Below the pieces are notes generated by a model. It was given only the letters and a program-made list of their open reading frames with translations, did no database searches and was not told the DNA's origin. From positions 1 to 64,000 of the forward strand of contig JAGXGY010000023.1 in NCBI GenBank assembly GCA_024636505.1: DNA of 64,000 nt. The letters are read 5' to 3'. The stretch's first letter is position 1; every line of letters starts with the position of its first letter. The position numbers and the translations under genes were made by a program. Shown piece after piece: positions 24,192-34,212 of the stretch. Source of the DNA: Methylobacter sp. (GTDB taxonomy: Bacteria > Pseudomonadota > Gammaproteobacteria > Methylococcales > Methylomonadaceae).

Positions 24192-25739
24192 ATGAGTATT
24201 ATTCGTCAAGACGATCTTATTCAAAGCATTGCCGATGCTTTGCAATATATTTCCTATTATCATCCGCTGGATTTTATCAAGGCTATGCACGAGGCCTATC
24301 AAAAAGAAGAGAATCCGGCTGCCAAGGACGCAATGGCGCAAATCCTGATCAACTCCCGCATGTGTGCCGAAGGTCATCGCCCGATTTGTCAGGATACCGG
24401 TATTGTCACGGTATTTTTAAAAATCGGCATGGATGTCCGCTGGGATGCAGAACTGAGTGTCGCCGATATGATCAACGAGGGCGTTAGACGTGCTTATCTG
24501 CACCCTGATAATGTACTGCGGGCTTCAATACTGGCCGATCCTGCCGGAAAGCGCATCAACACCAAAGACAATACCCCGGCGGTGATACACATGGAAGTTG
24601 TACCCGGTGATACGCTTGACATTGAGATAGCCGCAAAAGGCGGCGGATCTGAGGCCAAAGCAAAGTTTGCGATGCTTAATCCTTCGGACAGCATCGTCGA
24701 CTGGGCGCTGAAAACCGTGCCAACCATGGGCGCGGGCTGGTGTCCGCCGGGGATTCTAGGCATAGGCATAGGCGGTACCGCCGAAAAAGCGATGCTCCTG
24801 GCTAAGCAGGCGTGTATGGGCTCTATCGATATCCAGGAGCTAATCGCACGCGGCCCCAATAATGCGTTGGAAGCGTTGCGCCTGGAGCTGTATGACAAGG
24901 TCAATGCGCTGGGTATCGGCGCTCAAGGTTTGGGCGGTCTTACCACAGTGCTGGATATTAAAATCAACGATTATCCGACGCATGCAGCTAATAAACCGGT
25001 TGCTATCATTCCTAACTGCGCCGCCACTCGTCATGTGCATTTTGTGCTTGATGGCAGTGGCGCGGCCGAATTTAAACCGCCTCGCCTGGAAGATTGGCCG
25101 CAAATTACCTGGGATGCGGGCGCTACTGCCCGCAGCGTTAATCTGGATGCCGTGACCCAGCAGGACTTGGAAAGCTGGAAGCCCGGAGAAACGTTGTTGC
25201 TCAGCGGCACCATGCTGACCGGAAGAGATGCGGCACACAAACGCATGGCTGAGTTTTTTGAACGGGGCGAAACATTGCCTGTCGACTTTACCAACAAGTT
25301 TATTTACTACGTGGGACCGGTCGACCCGGTTGGTGATGAAATAGTAGGCCCCGCCGGCCCAACTACAGCAACGCGCATGGATAAATTTACCGAAATGATG
25401 CTGGATAAAACCGGTTTGCTCGGCATGATTGGTAAAGCCGAGCGTGGGCCTGAGGGAATTGCGGCGATTAAAAAGCATAAAGCCGTTTATTTAATGGCAG
25501 TTGGCGGCGCGGCTTATCTGGTATCGAAGGCCATCCGCAAATCGCGTATTGTCGCTTTTGAAGATCTCGGCATGGAAGCCATACATGAGTTTGTGGTTGA
25601 AGACATGCCGGTCATGGTTGCTGTTGATACAGCGGGCGTCTCGGTGCATCAAACCGCGCCAAAGATCTGGCAAGACCGGATAGGCAAAATTCGTTGTGGC
25701 CCAGTAGGGGCGATCCGGCAGATTGCCGGTGATAGCTGA
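24192..25739 (+). CDS. fumA: class I (iron-sulphur) fumarate hydratase
   Basis: 515 residues, the usual length for class I fumarases, which interconvert fumarate and malate in the citric acid cycle with an oxygen-sensitive [4Fe-4S] cluster. Cluster cysteine in HRPICQDTGIVTVF near residue 66, later Cys in MGAGWCPPGILGIGIGG-type and PNCAATRH segments. The C-terminal swivel domain includes GPVDPVGDEIVGPAGPTTATRMD and the end DRIGKIRCGPVGAIRQI. A ribosome site CAGGAG precedes ATG 24192. Confidence 0.95.
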   Translation: MSIIRQDDLIQSIADALQYISYYHPLDFIKAMHEAYQKEENPAAKDAMAQILINSRMCAEGHRPICQDTGIVTVFLKIGMDVRWDAELSVADMINEGVRRAYLHPDNVLRASILADPAGKRINTKDNTPAVIHMEVVPGDTLDIEIAAKGGGSEAKAKFAMLNPSDSIVDWALKTVPTMGAGWCPPGILGIGIGGTAEKAMLLAKQACMGSIDIQELIARGPNNALEALRLELYDKVNALGIGAQGLGGLTTVLDIKINDYPTHAANKPVAIIPNCAATRHVHFVLDGSGAAEFKPPRLEDWPQITWDAGATARSVNLDAVTQQDLESWKPGETLLLSGTMLTGRDAAHKRMAEFFERGETLPVDFTNKFIYYVGPVDPVGDEIVGPAGPTTATRMDKFTEMMLDKTGLLGMIGKAERGPEGIAAIKKHKAVYLMAVGGAAYLVSKAIRKSRIVAFEDLGMEAIHEFVVEDMPVMVAVDTAGVSVHQTAPKIWQDRIGKIRCGPVGAIRQIAGDS

Positions 25740-26043
25740 AAAGAGTGATGATGCGAATAGTGCGGTCGCATAAAGCCAAATCCTTAATTTAATAGCAGTG
25801 GCGCAGCAGCGAGGAAAATAACGGCAAAAATAGTGTTGAAGGGGCGAAAAGACAGGGTAACTATGCTTGAATTCATAAAAAGGCACCCCATTATATTTTT
25901 CGGTTGTCAGGTTACGTCAGCAAAATTCAGAACATAGACAATTTTAGATAAAAAACAGTCTGAAGGTGGAGTATTGAATTGTGTTGATTGGTAATTGCAG
26001 TTATCTTAAGCAGTAATTATTAAAAATAATAAGGAGAAATCGG

Positions 26044-26283
26044 ATGTCAAAAGGTCAAAATTTACAGGATAATTTTTTAAATGCGCTTCGAAAAGAGCAT
26101 ACGCCTGTGTCTATTTTCCTTGTTAACGGGATAAAGTTACAAGGCAAGGTGGACTCATTCGATCAGTACGTGGTTATGCTGAAAAACACATCGAGCCAGA
26201 TGGTTTATAAGCATGCCATATCTACTATTGTCCCGAGTAAAGCCGTAAAAATGCCGCAAGAAAATGAAGCTCATGAACAATGA
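26044..26283 (+). CDS. hfq: RNA chaperone Hfq
   Basis: 79 residues, with Sm1 ([20 protein letters not shown]) and Sm2 ([11 protein letters not shown]) motifs of Hfq; forms a ring hexamer that pairs small RNAs with mRNAs. AAGGAG precedes the ATG. hflX follows after 105 bases. In most gammaproteobacteria hfq follows miaA directly; here miaA lies more than 11 kb away. The 304-base gap upstream (25740-26043) shows no other gene and probably holds the hfq promoter. Confidence 0.98.
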   Translation: MSKGQNLQDNFLNALRKEHTPVSIFLVNGIKLQGKVDSFDQYVVMLKNTSSQMVYKHAISTIVPSKAVKMPQENEAHEQ

Positions 26284-26388
26284 TTAACCCTTTAGGTGAA
26301 TGTTTTTCGCTGCAGGAAAATCAGCAAGGCAGCGGTCTCTGTAGAAAAAATAAACATTTTTTCATAATCACGCCCATGAGGTATTTAC

Positions 26389-27654
26389 TTGTTTGATCGT
26401 CCCGAATCAGGTGAACGAGCCGTCCTTGTTCATCTGACACTTCGTTCCATGCATGAAGATCTTTTAGAATTAAAAGAATTGGCCAAGTCCGCAGGAACCG
26501 ACCCTGTCTATGTGCTAACAGGCAGTCGCAAAAAACCTGACCCAAAATTTTTTGTCGGCAAAGGCAAGCTCGAAGAGCTTAAAGGTATTATCGAAACCTA
26601 TGAAGCCGACATCGTCTTATTTAATCACCCGCTTTCGCCCAGTCAGGAAAGAAATCTTGAGGGTTTTTTAGGCGTTCGAGTGGTCGATAGAAATGGGCTG
26701 ATTCTGGATATTTTTGCCCAGCGCGCACAAACCTTTGAAGGTAAATTACAGGTCGAATTGGCGCAATTGCAGCATTTGTCGACCCGACTGGTTCGCGGCT
26801 GGACGCATTTGGAGCGTCAGAAAGGCGGTATCGGCCTCCGCGGGCCGGGGGAAACTCAGCTGGAAACCGATCGGCGCTTATTGGGTTTGCGCATCAAGCA
26901 GATTCAACAGCGTCTGGATAAAGTCGATAAGCAAAGACACCAAGGTCGCAGCAAACGCAAAAAAGCCGAAGTACCATCAGTTTCTTTAGTGGGTTATACC
27001 AATGCCGGTAAATCAACCTTGTTTAATAAACTGACCGGTGCCGACATTTACGTGGCCGATCAGTTGTTTGCCACCTTGGATCCGACCTTGCGTAACTGCC
27101 AGTTGCCCAATAATAGCGAGATTGTACTGGCCGACACCGTAGGTTTTATACGGCATTTGCCGCATGAGTTGGTGGCGGCGTTTAAATCGACCTTGCAGGA
27201 AGCCAGCGAAGCGGATTTGTTGTTGCATGTCATCGATGCCAGTAGCGATGACCGGGCAGAGACTGTTTATCAGGTCAATCAGGTACTTGAAGATATTGAT
27301 GCCAATGAAGTCAGACAACTTGAGGTGTTCAATAAAATTGATTTATTGGAGAACATTCGGCCGCGCATTGAACGCGATGATGTCGGCAATCCGGTGCGGG
27401 TGTGGTTGTCTGCCGAAACCGGAGCCGGGGTAGACTTGCTTTATCAGGCCTTGGCTGAAATATTTTCAAATACTAAAATCAAAAGAAAGTGTTATTTACA
27501 GCCTGATCAAGGCGAAATAAGGGCGAAACTATTCGCCTGCGCCAAGATAATCAGTGAGAAAACCGATGATTTCGGCGGCTGTGAGTTAGTTATTGAAATT
27601 GATACCAAGTATTCGGGATTGCTGAAATCGGTTGACGTCGAAGAGATACTTTAA
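26389..27654 (+). CDS. hflX: ribosome-associated GTPase HflX
   Basis: 421 residues. N-terminal HflX domain with FVGKGKLEELK and LSPSQERNLE, a helical linker (ETDRRLLGLRIKQIQQRL), and the G domain: G1 GYTNAGKST near residue 204, G3 DTVGFI, G4 NKIDLL. HflX splits stalled 70S ribosomes under stress. The start is a TTG at 26389 behind GAGG; no better start fits the family length. It is transcribed with hfq and convergent with pntB; a bidirectional terminator follows. Confidence 0.95.
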   Translation: MFDRPESGERAVLVHLTLRSMHEDLLELKELAKSAGTDPVYVLTGSRKKPDPKFFVGKGKLEELKGIIETYEADIVLFNHPLSPSQERNLEGFLGVRVVDRNGLILDIFAQRAQTFEGKLQVELAQLQHLSTRLVRGWTHLERQKGGIGLRGPGETQLETDRRLLGLRIKQIQQRLDKVDKQRHQGRSKRKKAEVPSVSLVGYTNAGKSTLFNKLTGADIYVADQLFATLDPTLRNCQLPNNSEIVLADTVGFIRHLPHELVAAFKSTLQEASEADLLLHVIDASSDDRAETVYQVNQVLEDIDANEVRQLEVFNKIDLLENIRPRIERDDVGNPVRVWLSAETGAGVDLLYQALAEIFSNTKIKRKCYLQPDQGEIRAKLFACAKIISEKTDDFGGCELVIEIDTKYSGLLKSVDVEEIL

Positions 27655-27670
27655 ATAAATAGCACCACTC

Positions 27671-27708
27671 AAAATAGTGGGGCAAGTAAGAGCCTGCCCC
27701 ACTATTTT
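27671..27708. terminator. bidirectional terminator between hflX and pntB
   Basis: AAAATAGTGGGGCA and its complement TGCCCCACTATTTT with a 10-base loop. T runs flank the stem on both strands, which suits the convergent genes. Confidence 0.85.
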
Positions 27709-27717
27709 TTTGTTAAC

Positions 27718-29109
27718 TTAGCCCTTTAACGCCTTCAATACCGCTTGCATCGTCGCGTTGGCATCGCCAAACAGCATGCGGGTGTTTTCCTGTACGAATA
27801 ACGGATTGCCGACACCCGCATAGCCTGATGCCATGCTGCGTTTAAGCACGATGGTAGTTCCGCCTTTCCAACATTCCAATACCGGCATGCCGGCAATCGG
27901 GCTGTTGGGGTCATCCAGCGCTGACGGATTGACAATATCGTTGGCGCCGATCACGATCGATACGTCAACACGCGCCCAATCTTCATTGATTTCGTCCATT
28001 TCATAAACGATGTCGTAAGGCACTTTGGCCTCGGCTAACAGCACGTTCATGTGGCCGGGCATTCTGCCTGCGACCGGATGGATGCCGAAACCGACTTTCT
28101 TGCCTTTATCGCGCAACAGCTTGGTGATTTCATTCACAGTATGTTGAGCTTGAGCGACCGCCATACCGTAGCCTGGAATAATGACGATATTTTTTGCAGC
28201 CAATAATAACTGTGCGGTTTCATCTGCATCGATAGGCTGAACTTCGCCTTCAACGACTGCGGCTTCTCCGCCGGAACCGGTACCGAAACCACCGGCAATC
28301 ACGCTGATAAAATTGCGGTTCATCGCGCGGCACATGATGTAACTCAAGATTGCACCGCTGCTGCCGACCAATGCGCCGGTCACAATCAACAAGTCGTTGC
28401 TTAACATAAAACCGGTTGCCGCCGCCGCCCATCCCGAATAGCTGTTGAGCATCGACACCACCACCGGCATGTCGGCGCCGCCGATCGCCATCACCATATG
28501 TACGCCGAACGCCAGCGCAATTACAGTCATCAGCAATAACGGCAAGGTGCCGCCGCCGGTTTCGGTTTGTTGCAAGAACAGCCGACCTAAAAAGATGGCT
28601 GCAACCAGTAAGCCCAGATTTAACCAATGGCGACCCGGCAGTAATAGCGGTTTGCCGCTGATACGCTCGCTGAGTTTGCCAAAAGCAACTACCGAACCTG
28701 AAAAGGTCACCGCGCCGATCAGAATGCCGATGTAAATTTCTATTTCATGGATATTTTTTTCTACGCCGCTTAAACTCAAAGAGCTGTCCATAAAATTGGC
28801 ATAACCGACCAATACCGCAGCCATACCCACCAGGCTGTGCATGATGGCAACCAATTCCGGCATTTGCGTCATTTCAACTTTTAATGCGGCTCTAGCGCCA
28901 ATCGCGCCGCCGATTAACAGGGCGATAATCAAAATAACGTAGGAAGTGACCGATGCGCTTAATGCGGTAGCGACAATCGCAATCGCCATGCCTAACATGC
29001 CGTAATAATTGCCTTTACGGGCGGTTTCCTGGTTGCTTAAACCACTCAGGCTGAAAATGAACAGAATGGTGGCGACGATGTAAGACATCGTGACTAAACT
29101 TTGGGACAT
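27718..29109 (-). CDS. pntB: NAD(P) transhydrogenase subunit beta
   Basis: 463 residues: eight or nine membrane helices in the first 260, then the NADP(H)-binding domain III ([45 protein letters not shown]). With PntA it forms the proton-driven transhydrogenase that makes NADPH from NADH in the inner membrane. It follows pntA by 12 bases. In a methanotroph this would supply reducing power for biosynthesis. Confidence 0.96.
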   Translation of the reverse strand: MSQSLVTMSYIVATILFIFSLSGLSNQETARKGNYYGMLGMAIAIVATALSASVTSYVILIIALLIGGAIGARAALKVEMTQMPELVAIMHSLVGMAAVLVGYANFMDSSLSLSGVEKNIHEIEIYIGILIGAVTFSGSVVAFGKLSERISGKPLLLPGRHWLNLGLLVAAIFLGRLFLQQTETGGGTLPLLLMTVIALAFGVHMVMAIGGADMPVVVSMLNSYSGWAAAATGFMLSNDLLIVTGALVGSSGAILSYIMCRAMNRNFISVIAGGFGTGSGGEAAVVEGEVQPIDADETAQLLLAAKNIVIIPGYGMAVAQAQHTVNEITKLLRDKGKKVGFGIHPVAGRMPGHMNVLLAEAKVPYDIVYEMDEINEDWARVDVSIVIGANDIVNPSALDDPNSPIAGMPVLECWKGGTTIVLKRSMASGYAGVGNPLFVQENTRMLFGDANATMQAVLKALKG

Positions 29110-29121
29110 CTCTTTCTCCGG

Positions 29122-30675
29122 TTATTTTCTGAACATTTCTAACATACGACGGGTGACTAAAAAGCCACCGGCAATATTGATAGATGCAATAAGTATTGCC
29201 AATCCGGCCAGGACGCTGATCACGAAGCCAGGCGCGGAAACCTGCACGACAGCGCCGATAACAATAATGCCGCTGATCGCATTGGTTACGCTCATTAACG
29301 GGGTATGCAGTGATGCAGAGACGTTCCAGATCACCTGATAACCGATGAAACAGGCCAGCACAAATACGGTAAAGTGCGACATGAACGATGTAGGGGCAAC
29401 TGAACCGATGCCGAACAGAACCAAGCCAGCAATAATTAATGGGATAGATTGCTTAAGGGCGTTTGGTTTTTGTTGTTCTTTTGTCGGCGCATAGGCAGGC
29501 GCTTCGGTTTGCGGGGCAGGGGCGGCAGACAGCTTGGGAGGCGGCGGCGGCCAGGTGATTTTGCCTTCTTTGATGACCGTGGTGCCGCGTATCACCTCGT
29601 CGTCCATATTGACGTTAATGGTGCCGTTTTTTTCGGGGCAAAGCTCGGTTAACAAGTGCCTGAGGTTAGTCGCATAAAGCTGGCTCGATTGGTTAGCCAA
29701 GCGACTGGGTAAATTGCTGTAACCGATAATGGTCACGCCGTGTTTGATCACGACTTCATCTTTCTCGGTCAATGCGCAATTGCCGCCTTGTTCGGCAGCC
29801 AGATCGACAATAATACTGCCCGGCTTCATGGATTTAACCATGCCTTCGGTAATCAGCTTGGGCGCCGGTTTGCCGGGAATCAGCGCGGTGGTGATAATAA
29901 TGTCCACGTCCATCGCCTGTCTGGCAAACAAGGCCATTTCAGCTTCGATGAATTCCTTGGACATGGTTTTGGCGTAACCGCCGGTTCCGGCGCCTTCTTC
30001 TTTAAAGTCCAGCAGCAAAAACTCGGCATCCATGCTTTCGATTTGTTCTTTCACTTCGGGTCTGGTATCGAAAGCCCTGACAATAGCGCCCATGCTTTTT
30101 GCGGTACCGATGGCGGCAAGACCTGCTACACCGGCACCGATCACCAGCACTTTAGCGGGAGGGACTTTACCGGCGGCGGTAATCTGTCCGGTAAAAAATC
30201 GGCCGAAATGCTGCGCCGCTTCAATAACTGCCCTGTAACCGGCAATATTGGCCATGGAACTGAGTGCGTCGAGCTTTTGCGCTCTGGACATGCGCGGTAC
30301 GCTGTCCATAGCCAGCACTGTGGCTCCTTTGTCTGCCAATTGCTGCATTAAGGCTTCATTTTGCGCAGGCCAGATGAAGCTGATTAAACGACCGCCTTTG
30401 GAGAGCAGGTCGATTTCGTCAACTGCCAGTTCGGGGTGACGTTCGGGGGCGCGAACTTTCATGACAATATCCGCTTTTTTCCATAGCGCCTTGGCATTGT
30501 CAATAATTTCGACGCCGACTTCTTTGTAGGCTTCATCAGAAATATTTGCGGCAAGTCCGGCGCCTTTTTCGAGTAGTACCGAAAAACCCAGTTTTATAAT
30601 TTGTTCGGCAGCATCAGGGGTGGTGGCTACACGTTTTTCACCCGGGTGAATCTCTTTAGGTATACCAATCTTCAT
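29122..30675 (-). CDS. pntA: NAD(P) transhydrogenase subunit alpha
   Basis: 517 residues, the full-length single-chain alpha type: NAD(H)-binding domain I ([40 protein letters not shown]), a proline-rich linker near residue 390 ([15 protein letters not shown]) and four C-terminal membrane helices. In many bacteria the membrane part is a separate pntAb gene; here it is fused. It is the first gene of a pntAB operon, with the promoter within the 225-base gap before the convergently oriented queG end. Confidence 0.96.
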   Translation of the reverse strand: MKIGIPKEIHPGEKRVATTPDAAEQIIKLGFSVLLEKGAGLAANISDEAYKEVGVEIIDNAKALWKKADIVMKVRAPERHPELAVDEIDLLSKGGRLISFIWPAQNEALMQQLADKGATVLAMDSVPRMSRAQKLDALSSMANIAGYRAVIEAAQHFGRFFTGQITAAGKVPPAKVLVIGAGVAGLAAIGTAKSMGAIVRAFDTRPEVKEQIESMDAEFLLLDFKEEGAGTGGYAKTMSKEFIEAEMALFARQAMDVDIIITTALIPGKPAPKLITEGMVKSMKPGSIIVDLAAEQGGNCALTEKDEVVIKHGVTIIGYSNLPSRLANQSSQLYATNLRHLLTELCPEKNGTINVNMDDEVIRGTTVIKEGKITWPPPPPKLSAAPAPQTEAPAYAPTKEQQKPNALKQSIPLIIAGLVLFGIGSVAPTSFMSHFTVFVLACFIGYQVIWNVSASLHTPLMSVTNAISGIIVIGAVVQVSAPGFVISVLAGLAILIASINIAGGFLVTRRMLEMFRK

Positions 30676-30900
30676 AAAATCTCCAAGGGGAGTAGTTTAG
30701 AGTATAGTGAGCAAAGGTTTTAACCCTCAGTCAAAACCTCAACAGGGAGCATAGGAGATTAAGCCCTGCTTTTCAATAAAAAACATAAATAACTCAAATA
30801 CATTAATGGTCAGCGCGTCCACTCAAAACAGCTTATTAATCCCCGTTGGAATTTGAGCGTGAATTCTATAAAAGCGGGAGGCTTAAGAACGCGACATGTT

Positions 30901-31974
30901 TTAATCGGTCGTTAGTTGGGCTAAGGCCCATTGTACGTGCTCCCTAACCATATCGGAGTCGTGAGTCAGCATAGGCTTTAAGGTGTCTACAATCAGCGCT
31001 GATTTAGGTGCATTGCCCAACGCCACGGCGATATTTCTCAGCCAGCGCTGATGACCGATTCGGCGTATCGCCGAGCCTTCGGTTTTTGCCAGAAATTCGG
31101 TTTCGCTCCAGGCGAAGACATCCAGTAGTTGCCGGGTATTAAGCCGATGTCTGGGGCTGAAATCCTGTTCACCGGTTGGCTTGGCAAAACGGTTCCACGG
31201 GCAGACGATCTGGCAGTCGTCGCAACCATAGATGCGGTTGCCGATCAACGGTCTTAGATCTTCCGGAATTGAGCCGTGCAGTTCGATCGTCAGATAGGAT
31301 ACGCAGCGACGCGCATCGACCTGATAGGGTCCGATAATCGCCTGGGTCGGGCAAACATCCAGACAGGCGCGGCATTCGCCGCAATGTGCGGTGGCAGGCG
31401 TATCGGTCGGTAGCGGCAGGTTGGTGAACAGTTCGCCGAGAAAAAACCACGATCCGGCTTTGCGGTTGATAACATTGGAATGCTTGCCTATCCAGCCTAA
31501 ACCGGCTTTTTCGGCCAAGGCTTTTTCCAGAACCGGGGCGCTGTCGACAAAGGCCCGCATTGAACCTGGAAGATCGGCGCCGATTTCGGCTTGAATTTTA
31601 TCGGCCAGTTTTTGCAGGCGGTTACGCATCAGTTTATGGTAATCGCGTCCCAGCGCATAGCGGGAAATATAGGCCGAAGTGGGATCGGCCAGTGATTGAT
31701 TCATAGTCGCAGCAGATTCAGTCTGGTAATCCATGCGCACGGAAATAATGCGGATGGTATCCGGGTGCAATAACCCGGGTCTGCTGCGTTTAAGGCCGTG
31801 ACGCTGCATATAGTTCATTTCGCCGTGAAAGTTATTGTCCAGCCAGTTTTCCAGGCGGGCTTCCGCTTCCGGCAAATCGGTGTCGGTAATACCGACTTGA
31901 TCAAAGCCCAGTTGCAGACCCCATTGTTTAATTTGCAAGGCTAAGCTCGCCATTTTTTGACTGCTGATATCCAT
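30901..31974 (-). CDS. queG: epoxyqueuosine reductase QueG
   Basis: 357 residues. It carries out the last step of queuosine tRNA modification, reducing epoxyqueuosine with cobalamin and two [4Fe-4S] clusters. Cluster motifs: CGECRACLDVCPTQAI and GCDDCQIVCPWNRF, with FVDSAPVLEKALAEKAGLGW as the family core. C-terminal HEAT-like repeats follow. It starts 3 bases from, and divergent to, the ORF holding nnrDE. In gammaproteobacteria queG is a usual neighbour of nnrD-tsaE. Confidence 0.95.
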   Translation of the reverse strand: MDISSQKMASLALQIKQWGLQLGFDQVGITDTDLPEAEARLENWLDNNFHGEMNYMQRHGLKRSRPGLLHPDTIRIISVRMDYQTESAATMNQSLADPTSAYISRYALGRDYHKLMRNRLQKLADKIQAEIGADLPGSMRAFVDSAPVLEKALAEKAGLGWIGKHSNVINRKAGSWFFLGELFTNLPLPTDTPATAHCGECRACLDVCPTQAIIGPYQVDARRCVSYLTIELHGSIPEDLRPLIGNRIYGCDDCQIVCPWNRFAKPTGEQDFSPRHRLNTRQLLDVFAWSETEFLAKTEGSAIRRIGHQRWLRNIAVALGNAPKSALIVDTLKPMLTHDSDMVREHVQWALAQLTTD

Positions 31975-32186
31975 AATTGTTGACAGAAATGAAGAGAATT
32001 CAAGACAAAGGGCGAAACTACCGCTTCGCCGACGTAGAGGTAAACTTTTTTATGCGGATGGCGCAACGCACAATCTATTTATTATATTTTTCAGAAAGCA
32101 ATATACTTTTAAAGTGGTTTGTCTTTCTTCCTTCGCTTATAGTATCTCTTAAATTAAAAATATTTATTTTATCAGTGTTTAATGCT

Positions 32187-33653
32187 ATGCAAAATTTACC
32201 CGTAAAGCTCTATCGTGCGGCGCAAGTCAGGGAAATGGATCGCGTTGCTATACAGGAACGCGGCATTCCCGGTTTTGAATTAATGGGCCGGGCGGGAGGC
32301 GAGGTTTTTCAGTGCATCAAACAACACTGGCCGGATGCCGGGACTGTAGCGGTTTTTTGCGGTTCCGGCAATAATGCGGGCGATGGTTATATGATTGCCG
32401 GATTGGCTCTAGCGGCAGGGTTGACCGTTTGCGTCTATACGCTTTCACAACCCGAAAAGCTTAACGGCGATGCGTTGCTCGCTTACCGAAAATATAGTGA
32501 AACATCTGGAATGGTTATGCCATTTCAGGCTGGGCAGATCATTCATGCCGATGTATTAGTCGACGCATTGTTGGGTACCGGGCTAGATAGGCCGGTAACG
32601 GGACTTTACGCGGAAGCGATACAGGCCATTAATGCCCATTCATCCCCCGTGGTTGCCGTGGATATTCCCTCCGGCTTAAATGCCGATACCGGTAATGTAA
32701 TGGCTTGTGCGGTAAAAGCCGATTGTACGGTGACCTTTATCGGTTTAAAACAGGGCTTATTTACCGGTCAGGCGGCTGACTATTGCGGTGAGATTTGCTA
32801 TGCCCAATTAGCGGTGCCCGATGAGGTATTTTCCGGATTTAAAGCGACTGCGACCCGTGTCGTTAAAACCCGGTTTCCGCCGCGTGACCGTTGCGCGCAT
32901 AAAGGCAGCTGTGGACATGTGCTGATCATAGGCGGTGATCTGGGTTATTCCGGTGCCGCCAGAATGGCGGGCGAGGCGGCTTTGCGCGTGGGCGCTGGTT
33001 TAGTTAGTATAGCGACGCGGCCTGAACACTCCGGGCTGATGAACCTGAACAGGCCGGAATTAATGTGTCATGGCGTGGAAACCGTCGCACAACTTGCGGC
33101 ATTTTTGGAAAAAGCCGATATTGTTGTGCTGGGGCCTGGGTTGGGGCAAAGTACTTGGGCCAAAATCTTATTTAATGCGGTGAGAAATACTGAAAAACCG
33201 ATGGTTATTGATGCCGATGGTTTGAACCTGTTAGCTAATGCACGGGCAACAAAACCTAACTGGATTTTAACGCCGCATCCGGGCGAAGCCGCCCGGCTAT
33301 TGAATTGCACGATAGCCGGTATACAGCAAGACCGGTTTGCGGCCGCCGCATCCATTCAGGCCAACTACGGCGGAGTTACCCTTCTTAAAGGTGCCGGCAC
33401 ATTAATTGCATCCGAACAGCAGCTTGCCGTTTCCAACAGCGGAAATCCCGGCATGGCATCGGGGGGCATGGGCGATGTACTGGCCGGTGTGATTGCGGGC
33501 TTGCTGGCTCAGGGCTTGTCTTTGCAGGATGCAGCCCAGCAAGGGGTTTATCATCACGGTTTGGCAGCCGATTTAGCCGTAGCGACAGACGGGGAAAGAG
33601 GTTTGCTGGCGAGTGATTTAATGCCTTATCTTAGACAATTGGTCAACGGCTGA
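32187..33653 (+). CDS. nnr: bifunctional NAD(P)HX epimerase/dehydratase
   Basis: 488 residues from ATG 32187; the longer track ORF (31977) adds 70 unrelated residues over an AT-rich promoter-like stretch. N-terminal epimerase (NnrE; VAVFCGSGNNAGDGYMIAGL, VDALLGTGLDRPVTG, IPSGLNADTG) and C-terminal ADP-dependent dehydratase (NnrD; GAGLVSIATRPEHSG, LGPGLGQSTWA, LTPHPGEAARL, GNPGMASGGMGDVLAG). It repairs hydrated NADH and NADPH. It is first in a run with tsaE, amiC, mutL and miaA. Confidence 0.95.
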   Translation: MQNLPVKLYRAAQVREMDRVAIQERGIPGFELMGRAGGEVFQCIKQHWPDAGTVAVFCGSGNNAGDGYMIAGLALAAGLTVCVYTLSQPEKLNGDALLAYRKYSETSGMVMPFQAGQIIHADVLVDALLGTGLDRPVTGLYAEAIQAINAHSSPVVAVDIPSGLNADTGNVMACAVKADCTVTFIGLKQGLFTGQAADYCGEICYAQLAVPDEVFSGFKATATRVVKTRFPPRDRCAHKGSCGHVLIIGGDLGYSGAARMAGEAALRVGAGLVSIATRPEHSGLMNLNRPELMCHGVETVAQLAAFLEKADIVVLGPGLGQSTWAKILFNAVRNTEKPMVIDADGLNLLANARATKPNWILTPHPGEAARLLNCTIAGIQQDRFAAAASIQANYGGVTLLKGAGTLIASEQQLAVSNSGNPGMASGGMGDVLAGVIAGLLAQGLSLQDAAQQGVYHHGLAADLAVATDGERGLLASDLMPYLRQLVNG

Positions 33654-33732
33654 AGGTTCAAGGCGAAAAGTGAAAAATATCTTTCGTCCCTTGCCTTGGG
33701 TTTGATTTTTTAACGGGTGAGTTGTTACAACT

Positions 33733-34155
33733 ATGAAGACATATTTAAAAGATACCGAGGCAACGGAACAACTTGGCGCTAAGCTTTGGGCGGAATTACC
33801 GCCAAAGTGCCTGATATTTTTGCAGGGCGAATTGGGGGCGGGTAAAACCACGCTTGTCAGAGGCTTCCTGCGTGCGGCAGGCTATACCGGCGCGGTGAAA
33901 AGTCCGACTTACACATTAGTTGAAGAATATACCATCGGCGACCGCAAGATATGCCATTTTGATTTGTATCGGGTTGCCGATCCGGAAGAATTGGAGTGGA
34001 TTGGAATACGGGATTATTTCGATCAGGATAGCATCTGTTTTATTGAATGGCCTGATATGGGCAAAGGTTTTTTACCTGATCCGGATAGGATTATTAGCTT
34101 GGTTGCCGATGGATTTGGTCGATCAGCAGAGCTACGTAGTTCTACTGATCGTTAA
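33733..34155 (+). CDS. tsaE: tRNA threonylcarbamoyladenosine biosynthesis ATPase TsaE
   Basis: 140 residues, P-loop FLQGELGAGKTTLVRGFLRA near residue 36, then VKSPTYTLVEEY and 'FIEWPDMG' typical of TsaE. It helps TsaB and TsaD form t6A37 in tRNAs that read ANN codons. The order nnr-tsaE-ami-mutL-miaA is the classic gammaproteobacterial run. Confidence 0.95.
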   Translation: MKTYLKDTEATEQLGAKLWAELPPKCLIFLQGELGAGKTTLVRGFLRAAGYTGAVKSPTYTLVEEYTIGDRKICHFDLYRVADPEELEWIGIRDYFDQDSICFIEWPDMGKGFLPDPDRIISLVADGFGRSAELRSSTDR

Positions 34156-34212
34156 AAAATAAATATAACTGCTCTGGAAAAACAACTACATACTGCTATA
34201 ATCTAATCCGAA

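Noticed and set aside
25491-25886. 131-codon minus-strand ORF at the end of fumarase
   Set aside because: Mostly antisense to the fumarase C-terminus, with no recognisable domain or ribosome site.
31977-32186. 70-codon N-terminal extension of the nnr ORF
   Set aside because: AT-rich, no similarity to the family, no ribosome site; the epimerase domain begins just after ATG 32187.
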